From Geobacter sp. UBA4074 (lineage in GTDB: Bacteria > Desulfobacterota > Desulfuromonadia > Geobacterales > Pseudopelobacteraceae): a DNA stretch of 5,822 nucleotides. The stretch's first letter is position 1, and the number at the start of each line of letters is the position of its first letter. A program made the position numbers and the translations under genes. Below, one piece after another: positions 1 through 4,950 of this stretch. The stretch covers positions 2,208-8,029 of the forward strand of contig DFYU01000149.1 of the NCBI GenBank assembly GCA_002383415.1, in the 5' to 3' direction. Below the pieces are notes generated by a model. That model had not been told where the DNA came from and did not search any database. It saw nothing but the letters and a program-made list of their open reading frames with translations.

Positions 1-1315
1 TGCCGTGGTCGATGCTGTTGCGGATCAGGTGTACCAGCGGGTCATTCAGTTTTTCGATCACGGTCTTGTCCAGCTCGGTCTCGGCGCCGGAGGTCTCCAG
101 ATCGATCTCCTTGCCCAGTTCGGTGGACAGATCCCGTACCAGCCGTTTGAACTTGCTGAAGGTGGTGCCGATCGGCAGCATCCGCATGGTGAGGGTGGTG
201 TCGCGCAACTCGGAGATCAGCCGCTCCACCTCCTCGGCTATGGTGATGATGTCGCCGTCGTTTTTTTCATCGGCGGTCTGGGAAAGGTGGGCCTGTACCG
301 TTACCAGTTCGCCCACCAGGTTCACCAGATAGTCCAGCCGCTCGGCTGGTACCCGGATCGAGAGGGCGCTGTCCTGCGTGACATGCTGCTGACGGGCCTG
401 ACGCACCTCTTTCTGTTCCAGCAGCGCCGCTTCCACCTTGGAGGAGGGCACGATCCCCTGTTCTACCAGCAGTTCGCCGAACCGTTTCTGCATCGAGAGG
501 ATCTTTTGCATCTCCACCGGGGACAGATCACCACGCTCCACCAGAATCTCGCCCAGGTTCTTGTAGTTGGCGTCTCCTTCGGCGGTGATGGCGCAGGTGT
601 CGTTGACCAGGTCGATCTTCAGTTCGCAGTCGTCCTCCACAAAGATGAAGACATCCTTCAAGGCATCCATGCCGTGGGGGGTGGTGATGATGATGTCCCA
701 GTAGAAGTGGCATTGCTCAGGCACCAGATCGCCCAGCAGCGGGATGGCATCCAGGTGGGTCACGATCTCGCAACGCCCCAGACTGCGCAGTTCATTCAGC
801 AGGTTGAGCGGGTTGGTGCCGCCCAGCATAACCTCGGGGGCAGGTCTGAAGCGAATCCGGTAGGTACGTTGGCAGGCCTCGCCCTGTGCAGCGGCAGGTT
901 TGTCTGCTTTCGCCTCATCGGCCGCCGGGGGGGCACTTTGCGGCAGCAGGGCCTGCAGCCCGGCGATGATCTGCTGGCCAACAGCCTCATCGGCCGGAGG
1001 TCCACCGGCCGAGGCCTGCAGCATGGTGCTGATCTGGTCGCGGGCCTGCAGGGTCAGGTCCAGCAGGGGGCGGGTGACAAACAGCTTGCCGTTGCGCACC
1101 TGGTCGAAGACCGTTTCCACCTCGTGGGTAAAACGGGCGATGTCATCAAACCCGAACATGGCCCCCGAGCCCTTGATGGTATGCATGGCCCGGAAGACGC
1201 GGTTGATCAGGTCATCGTCCTGGGGGTTTTCCTCCAGTTCCAGCAGAGAGGTTTCCAGTTCGGCTAACAGTTCGCCGGCTTCTTCGCGATAGGTGGCGAT
1301 CGCCTGTTCCATCAT
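1..1315 (-). CDS. cheA: Chemotaxis histidine kinase CheA, 3' end missing (runs off left edge)
   Basis: CheA is the cytoplasmic kinase that autophosphorylates on a histidine under receptor control and passes phosphate to CheY-type receivers. The visible 438 residues, in order: an HPt (P1) domain at about 1-105 with phospho-acceptor His45 in R-A-M-H-T-I-K-G-S-G; a Pro/Ala-rich linker at 106-148; a P2-like regulatory domain at about 150-236 (begins T-Y-R-I-R-F-R-P); two 24-residue repeats at 253-301 resembling MshEN motifs; the P3 dimerisation helices at about 318-395; and the start of the HATPase domain, ending exactly at the N-box (N-D-P-L-V-H-L-I-R-N-S-I-D-H-G, 424-438). The G boxes and the CheW-like P5 domain lie outside the window. 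Two ATGs occur in tandem (1315 and 1312). I chose the first, preceded by AAGGGG at 8-base spacing. It starts 24 bases after the upstream cheY stop. Identity is very secure; the function of the repeat segment is inferred. Confidence 0.97.
   Translation of the reverse strand, partial: MMEQAIATYREEAGELLAELETSLLELEENPQDDDLINRVFRAMHTIKGSGAMFGFDDIARFTHEVETVFDQVRNGKLFVTRPLLDLTLQARDQISTMLQASAGGPPADEAVGQQIIAGLQALLPQSAPPAADEAKADKPAAAQGEACQRTYRIRFRPAPEVMLGGTNPLNLLNELRSLGRCEIVTHLDAIPLLGDLVPEQCHFYWDIIITTPHGMDALKDVFIFVEDDCELKIDLVNDTCAITAEGDANYKNLGEILVERGDLSPVEMQKILSMQKRFGELLVEQGIVPSSKVEAALLEQKEVRQARQQHVTQDSALSIRVPAERLDYLVNLVGELVTVQAHLSQTADEKNDGDIITIAEEVERLISELRDTTLTMRMLPIGTTFSKFKRLVRDLSTELGKEIDLETSGAETELDKTVIEKLNDPLVHLIRNSIDHG
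413..559 (-). repeat. Two tandem 24-residue MshEN-like repeats inside CheA
   Basis: CheA residues 253-276 and 278-301 are two copies of one 24-residue pattern, separated by a single residue (Lys277). Both have Gly at position 3, Leu at 6, Val-Glu at 7-8, Gly at 10, Leu at 21 and Gln at 24. Position 1 is Asn then Arg, position 2 Leu then Phe, and position 17 Met then Val. This matches the R-L-G...L...G......L...L..Q signature of the MshEN domain, which binds cyclic di-GMP in MshE-type ATPases through two such motifs. As I recall, the canonical spacer is five residues, so the one-residue spacer and the Asp at position 11 of repeat 1 leave ligand binding open. The repeat is seen directly; c-di-GMP binding is inference. 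Confidence 0.7.
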
Positions 1316-1339
1316 AGTCAGCACCCCTTGCCCGGATGG

Positions 1340-1705
1340 TTAGCCCAGTACCTTTTTAACCACGGCGATCAGTTGTTCCGGCTTGAACGGCTTGACGATC
1401 CAGCCGGTGGCGCCGGCGCTCTTGCCTTCGGCCTTGCGTGATTCCTGGGATTCGGTGGTCAGCATGATGATCGGGATGAACTTGTTGAGCGAACCGGCCC
1501 GCACCCCTTTGATCAGGCCGATGCCGTCCAGATTGGGCATGTTCAGGTCGGTGATCAGCATATCCACCTTCTGGCTGCCCAGTTTGGTCAGGGCGTCCTT
1601 GCCGTCCACCGCCTCCACCACCTCGTAGCCGTTCTGCTTGAGGGTAAAGCTGACCATCTGTCGAACGCTGGCCGAATCGTCGGCCGTCATGATTACCTTT
1701 GCCAT
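1340..1705 (-). CDS. cheY: CheY-type single-domain response regulator (upstream of cheA)
   Basis: This is a 121-residue stand-alone receiver with no output domain, the length expected for CheY. Phosphorylation landmarks are complete: acidic pair Asp9-Asp10 (T-A-D-D-S), phospho-acceptor Asp53 in I-T-D-L-N-M-P, Thr83 in M-L-T-T-E-S, and Lys105 in G-W-I-V-K-P-F. The switch position equivalent to Tyr106 of E. coli CheY is Trp102. The start chosen is the ATG one base after the STAS stop codon, preceded by GGAGG at 1717-1721 (11-base spacing), so translation is probably coupled to the STAS gene. An upstream in-frame TTG at 1744 would add 13 unrelated residues overlapping the STAS gene and is unlikely. 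Being next to cheA makes it the most likely phosphate acceptor of this kinase. Whether it acts on the flagellar switch, type IV pili or another target cannot be read from the sequence. Confidence 0.95.
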   Translation of the reverse strand: MAKVIMTADDSASVRQMVSFTLKQNGYEVVEAVDGKDALTKLGSQKVDMLITDLNMPNLDGIGLIKGVRAGSLNKFIPIIMLTTESQESRKAEGKSAGATGWIVKPFKPEQLIAVVKKVLG

Positions 1706-1706
1706 G

Positions 1707-2066
1707 TTAGTTGAGTCCTCCGCACCAGAGACAGGGTTGATCAATAGTGTGTTTGCAGGTTGCGTGCCGTTGCAGGCCCACTACGCCGATCGCTTCTTGT
1801 ACGCAGGGCGCCAGGTTGCCGCTGAAGTTGAACGAGTTTCCCTTTTCCTGCGCGGTGCGGCAGGCCGAACAGATCAGCTGCATGCCGGACAGGTCGATTT
1901 CTGTCAGGTCCGCAACGTTGAGCCGTGTCTTGCTGGCCGTTGGCAGCTGCTCCCGGAGCAACGCCAGCAGCTCGGGAGTAGTATCGATGGCCAGGCGGCC
2001 TGCCAGAGCCACTTCAAGCAGCGTGCCGTCACCGGACAGGGTGTGCGAGATGGTCAGATCGGACAT
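1707..2066 (-). CDS. Single-domain STAS protein (anti-sigma-factor-antagonist-like) with Cys-rich tail
   Basis: This is a 119-residue protein with the STAS fold pattern: first strands at about 3-24 (ending L-A-G-R-L-A-I-D), a helix at 28-41, strand L-N-V-A-D-L at 49-54, then the signature I-D-L-S-G-M-Q-L at 57-64, and a helix followed by N-F-S-G. In SpoIIAA-type antagonists the residue right after this Asp is the phosphorylated Ser; here it is Leu59, with Ser60 one place later, so classical switching by a SpoIIAB-like kinase is doubtful. No partner kinase gene is nearby. Small STAS proteins in che clusters may serve as scaffold or partner-switch modules, but the role is inferred. The last 20 residues are unusual, with His101, Cys104, His106, Cys112 and Cys115. 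The ATG at 2066 is chosen because GGGGGG lies 4 bases upstream; the in-frame TTG at 2078 would itself overlap that site. The gap to the upstream gene is 15 bases. Confidence 0.88.
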   Translation of the reverse strand: MSDLTISHTLSGDGTLLEVALAGRLAIDTTPELLALLREQLPTASKTRLNVADLTEIDLSGMQLICSACRTAQEKGNSFNFSGNLAPCVQEAIGVVGLQRHATCKHTIDQPCLWCGGLN

Positions 2067-2070
2067 GCAA

Positions 2071-2076
2071 CCCCCC
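2071..2076 (-). promoter_or_regulatory. G-tract ribosome binding site of the STAS gene
   Basis: On the coding strand five T and six G residues directly follow the upstream stop codon and sit 4 bases before the ATG. The G run can pair with the CCUCC anti-Shine-Dalgarno with one G-U pair. It decides the ATG at 2066 over the TTG at 2078. Confidence 0.6.
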
Positions 2077-2081
2077 AAAAA

Positions 2082-3884
2082 CTAGAATAGATCAACATTG
2101 TCGCCATACTCGGAAGCGTTGCCCGTACTGGCATCATTCCGCTTCAGTGAGAGTTGGACGCCGTGGCGGGCAGCCAGCATCTCATGGATCAGGCGTTCGC
2201 TTTCCATGGTGTAGCGCTGCTCCATATGCTGCAGGTTGTTACGGAATTCGCTGGAGGCCGGCACCTGCCGGCGGGCCTCGGAGTAGACCTGCTCCAGCAC
2301 GGCTTCGGCCTGTTCCGCCATCCTGCCGGATTCTTCGTGGACATGGAACCCGCTGGTGGTGGTGTTGATATCTGCCGACAACGAGGCAACCATGTCCGCC
2401 AGGGATGACAGACGGCCGCGCACCTGTTGGTTGGTGCTGCCCAGGCCGCTGATGATCTGGCGTGATTCCTGTTCCATGGCGGCCACCTGATCACTGGCCT
2501 TGTGGCTCTGCTGGTCGTCGCTGTGGTTCAGGTGTGCCGTGGTTTCGTTAATCGAGCGCAGGATGCTGGAGACCGCCTCGGTCTGCACCACCGCCTCCAG
2601 TGACAGCCGCTTGATCGCCTCGGCCAGGACCCCCAGCGCCGCCCCCTGGGGCCCGGTGTGGGCCGCCTTGATCTGGGCGTTCAGGGCGATCAGGTCAATC
2701 TCCGAACCAACCGCCTCGATGTCGCTGACAAAACCGGCGATCTGGCCGATGGTGCCGGTCACCTCGGCCATGGCCTGCAGCAGGGTCTGGTCGGCTTCGG
2801 CACAGCGTCGTAGGATGGCGGTCACCCGCTGCATATCCTGTTGCATGGTGTCCAGCAGAGAGGTTTCAGTGGAGCCGGCGCTGCCCATCAGCGCCTGCTG
2901 CAGCTGCTGGCTGATCTGGGATTGTTTGGCGCCGATATCCTGCAGACTTTCGAGGATGGCCACCGTGGCCTGGAAGAGTTGGCTGGTGGCGTGACGGAGC
3001 TGGGCGGTCTGCAGTTCGCAGATGTCGCCGATCTCGGCCACTTGTGCGTCACAGGCGGTTTTGTCTGCGTCGTCAGGCCGATTGCAGGCGTGCTGCTGAA
3101 TCTTCTCAAGGGCCTCGACGATATGTTCGATCTGCTGGCGGGTAATGTCATGGAACTGCATGGAGGAAACCACGGTGCCGGTTTCGGCGGCTACCTCCTC
3201 GGCGATGAGACCAACCCGGCCCCCTGCATCGGAACAGGCCTGGTTCAGTTGTGCCATGGTTTCAAGGCTGGCGTTGATGCCGGTCAGAATGGTCTGGGCA
3301 TCGGCATGCTGACTGGCCTCGGTGCGTCGGCTGGTTTCCAGGTTTTCAGTGATCAGCTTCACCAGATCCTGACGTTCCCCCATGATGCCGGCTGATTTTT
3401 CACTGACCGTCTGGGAGAGCTTTTCGACATCCATGGCCAGGGTGGTAAAACCGGCCCCCAGTTCACCCAGCCGGGCGCTCTCGATCTTGGTGGAGATGGA
3501 GAGCATCCGCAGGGATTTATCCATCTTCTGGAACCCTTCCAGCGGTTGCACCACCTGATCCAGCTGGGTCATGATCTCTTCAAGGGTGCGGCAGCTGGCG
3601 CTGCCCTGTGAACGGACATGCTGCAGATAGCTGTCCATCTCCTGAAACAGGTTGCTCAGCCGTGCGGTGAGCTGGCCGCTCTCGTCGCCGGCAAGCAGCT
3701 GGACCAGTTCGCCGGCGGTGGACGATACCTGGGATGAGCGCAATACAAAGTCCTGCAGCCGTTCACCGAGTTGCAGAAACTGAGTCTCGGTTGAACCTGC
3801 CAGGCGCTGCAGAATCTCCATGACCGGGGACATTTGGGATTGCCAGCGCTGCAGTTGGTCACACAGGTTGCTGCTCATGGGCAC
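2082..3884 (-). CDS. Soluble MCP-like coiled-coil protein with two degenerate receptor hairpins and a CheZ-like motif
   Basis: This 600-residue protein is almost entirely helical, rich in Gln, Ala, Ser and Glu. It has no signal peptide, membrane segment or recognisable sensor domain, so it should be cytoplasmic. There are two receptor-like hairpins. The first, about 126-165, contains S-T-K-I-E-S-A-R-L-G-E-L-G-A-G-F. The second, about 395-430, contains L-I-A-L-N-A-Q-I-K-A-A-H-T-G-P-Q-G, which parallels the canonical L-L-A-L-N-A-A-I-E-A-A-R-A-G-E-H-G but has Lys, His and Pro where Glu, Arg and Glu are expected. Between them residues 242-254 read M-Q-F-H-D-I-T-R-Q-Q-I-E-H, matching the D-x-x-x-Q catalytic helix of CheZ (Asp246, Gln250). 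The C-terminus is a loose linker ending G-D-N-V-D-L-F. The start is GTG at 3884 with AGGA 5 bases upstream; ATG at 3878 is a close alternative. Lying between two cheY genes, it may dephosphorylate or bind CheY-P. A decoy or adaptor receptor is the main alternative. Confidence 0.85.
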   Translation of the reverse strand: MPMSSNLCDQLQRWQSQMSPVMEILQRLAGSTETQFLQLGERLQDFVLRSSQVSSTAGELVQLLAGDESGQLTARLSNLFQEMDSYLQHVRSQGSASCRTLEEIMTQLDQVVQPLEGFQKMDKSLRMLSISTKIESARLGELGAGFTTLAMDVEKLSQTVSEKSAGIMGERQDLVKLITENLETSRRTEASQHADAQTILTGINASLETMAQLNQACSDAGGRVGLIAEEVAAETGTVVSSMQFHDITRQQIEHIVEALEKIQQHACNRPDDADKTACDAQVAEIGDICELQTAQLRHATSQLFQATVAILESLQDIGAKQSQISQQLQQALMGSAGSTETSLLDTMQQDMQRVTAILRRCAEADQTLLQAMAEVTGTIGQIAGFVSDIEAVGSEIDLIALNAQIKAAHTGPQGAALGVLAEAIKRLSLEAVVQTEAVSSILRSINETTAHLNHSDDQQSHKASDQVAAMEQESRQIISGLGSTNQQVRGRLSSLADMVASLSADINTTTSGFHVHEESGRMAEQAEAVLEQVYSEARRQVPASSEFRNNLQHMEQRYTMESERLIHEMLAARHGVQLSLKRNDASTGNASEYGDNVDLF

Positions 3885-3909
3885 AGGGTTCCTTTCGTGG
3901 TTGCGGTTA

Positions 3910-4308
3910 CTACTTGATCAACCCAAGGCTGCGTAGCTCGGCCAACAGCTTGGCCTTGCTGATCGGCTTCACCAGATAGGCGGTGGCGCCCCCCTGATAA
4001 TAGGTGTCAAAGACCGTCTTGGCATCATCCAGGGCCGTGGTCATCACAATCTTGGCCTCGCAGTTGGACGGAATATCCATCTCCTTTTCCAGGGCCCTGA
4101 TCTGACGCAGCGCCTCACGGCCATCCAGCCTGGGCATCATGATATCCAGGCAGATCAGGTCGTAGGGCTGTTTTGTATCATGCGCCAGCTTGAAGGATGC
4201 CACGGTCTCTTCGCCGTCCACCGCAATATCGCAGGAAAAATAGGGAGACAGCAGTTCGCTCAAGACACGGCGTGATATGAAATCATCTTCTGCGATCAGG
4301 CATTTCAC
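3910..4308 (-). CDS. cheY: CheY-type single-domain response regulator (second copy)
   Basis: This 132-residue receiver without output domain diverges clearly from the one next to cheA. Landmarks: acidic cluster Glu7-Asp8-Asp9 (I-A-E-D-D), phospho-acceptor Asp55 in C-L-D-I-M-M-P, Thr91 in V-M-T-T-A-L-D-D, Tyr111 at the switch-tyrosine position and Lys114 in Y-L-V-K-P-I-S. All phosphotransfer residues are present. The 74-87 loop is longer than in E. coli CheY, which explains the extra length. The start is GTG at 4308, supported by AAAGGAG at 8-base spacing; an ATG only two bases inside is in another frame. It follows the cytochrome stop by 20 bases and precedes the 600-residue protein by 25, so all three are probably co-transcribed. 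With two receivers in one cluster, one may be the output and the other a phosphate sink; which is which cannot be decided here. Confidence 0.93.
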   Translation of the reverse strand: MKCLIAEDDFISRRVLSELLSPYFSCDIAVDGEETVASFKLAHDTKQPYDLICLDIMMPRLDGREALRQIRALEKEMDIPSNCEAKIVMTTALDDAKTVFDTYYQGGATAYLVKPISKAKLLAELRSLGLIK

Positions 4309-4321
4309 AGGAGTTACTCCT
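4309..4321 (-). promoter_or_regulatory. Ribosome binding site of the 4308 cheY, folded in a short hairpin
   Basis: The coding strand reads AGGAG-TAA-CTCCT just before the GTG start, so the Shine-Dalgarno sequence can pair with a perfect anti-Shine-Dalgarno copy located between it and the start codon (5 bp stem, 3-base loop). This may lower initiation unless ribosomes arriving from the cytochrome gene open it. The sequence is seen directly; the effect is inferred. Confidence 0.5.
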
Positions 4322-4328
4322 TTACGGG

Positions 4329-4796
4329 TTACTTAAAATCGGCAAGGCTTGAAAATACGTAATCACGGTGGGCCACCTTGTTCCGGTGGCACTCGAAACA
4401 GGTTGAAACCGGATCCAGTCCGCTTGGTTTGCCCTGGGCGGTGTAGCCGGCATATAACCAGCCGCCGGTGGCCTGCTGGCGTTTGTCCTTCTTCATCAGC
4501 ACCACCATGTTCTTGGGACCGTCCACGGCCGGGTTATCGGCCTTCAGGTTAAAATGCTCCACGATGATCCGGCTACCCTCGGGAAAGCTGTTAGCGGCAC
4601 GGTAGCCCTGCATCGCCTTGGCATCGGCATACAGGTAATGCACACCGTAAAAAAGCGAGTTTTTGTCGGTCACCACCTTGCGGGCGCTCTTCTTCCAGCT
4701 GGTGGCGTAGCCCGTGGGCAACGCCGGCTGCTGGGCAGCCAGGACGGGGCAGGCAACAGCCAAGCACAGCACGACGAGTGCGAGCATCTGTTTCAT
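4329..4796 (-). CDS. Periplasmic cytochrome P460-family c-type haem protein
   Basis: This 155-residue protein has a signal peptide (Met-Lys, a hydrophobic core to about residue 18, and a signal peptidase I site V-L-A/A-Q near 20), so it should be periplasmic. One c-type haem motif, C133-F-E-C-H137, lies near the C-terminus. The preceding pattern is typical of the cytochrome P460 / cytochrome c' beta family: F-P-E-G-S at 71-75, a V-V-L-M-K-K strand at 98-103, T-G-G-W at 110-113, and after the haem motif H-R-D-Y-V-F. Family members bind or oxidise small nitrogen species such as hydroxylamine or NO; the lysine that cross-links haem in true P460 cannot be assigned with confidence, so an NO-binding or simple electron-transfer role is equally possible. 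AGGAG lies 11 bases before the ATG. It is the first gene of the run that leads into cheY and cheA, an unusual position for a cytochrome. Confidence 0.9.
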   Translation of the reverse strand: MKQMLALVVLCLAVACPVLAAQQPALPTGYATSWKKSARKVVTDKNSLFYGVHYLYADAKAMQGYRAANSFPEGSRIIVEHFNLKADNPAVDGPKNMVVLMKKDKRQQATGGWLYAGYTAQGKPSGLDPVSTCFECHRNKVAHRDYVFSSLADFK

Positions 4797-4840
4797 GTGA
4801 ACTACGGCTCCTGCAGTGGGTTATACGTTGAGTAGGGCAA

Positions 4841-4868
4841 ATACTACCATAAAATTTCAGCTTGTCAT
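4841..4868 (-). promoter_or_regulatory. Possible sigma70-type promoter for the cytochrome-che operon
   Basis: In the spacer between the MCP terminator and the cytochrome gene the coding strand has ATGACA (4868-4863, 5 of 6 to TTGACA), a 16-base A+T-rich spacer, and TAGTAT (4846-4841, 4 of 6 to TATAAT), about 45 bases before the start codon. The site is plausible by position, because a terminator lies just upstream and a new transcript must begin here. The hexamers are imperfect, and a different sigma factor is possible. Confidence 0.35.
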
Positions 4869-4880
4869 GTTTTGTGTTGC

Positions 4881-4927
4881 TATCAAAACAGCAGCGTCCA
4901 GAGCCGAAGGGTTCGTCTCTGGACGCT
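4881..4927 (-). terminator. Rho-independent terminator after the MCP gene
   Basis: An inverted repeat of 11 perfect base pairs (arms 4893-4903 and 4917-4927, AGCGTCCAGAG with its complement) continues after one mismatch into CGAA/TTCG around a three-base loop. On the minus strand it is followed by GCTGTTTTGATA, a short T run. It starts 23 bases after the MCP stop codon and separates that gene from the cytochrome-che operon. The stem is very strong, although the T tract is only four long. Confidence 0.85.
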
Positions 4928-4950
4928 TGCAGTCACCTGCCTACCATGTT

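Noticed and set aside
5..1267. Long plus-strand open frame of 420 codons
   Set aside because: It is the exact antisense of CheA, whose minus-strand translation is unmistakable (HPt His motif, P3, N-box). G+C-rich codon bias keeps the opposite strand open. No recognisable domain or plausible ribosome site supports it.
1706..1744. N-terminal extension of the cheY at 1340-1705 from a TTG at 1744
   Set aside because: It overlaps the STAS coding region, has no receiver-like sequence, and the ATG at 1705 has GGAGG upstream and gives the normal CheY N-terminus.
2841..3395. Plus-strand open frame of 184 codons
   Set aside because: It lies entirely antisense within the 600-residue MCP-like gene and shows no domain pattern.
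4749..4760. Possible lipobox (A-V-A-C16) in the cytochrome signal peptide
   Set aside because: The -3 position is Ala rather than Leu, Val or Ile, and a good signal peptidase I site (V-L-A/A-Q) follows a few residues later, so a soluble periplasmic protein is more likely.
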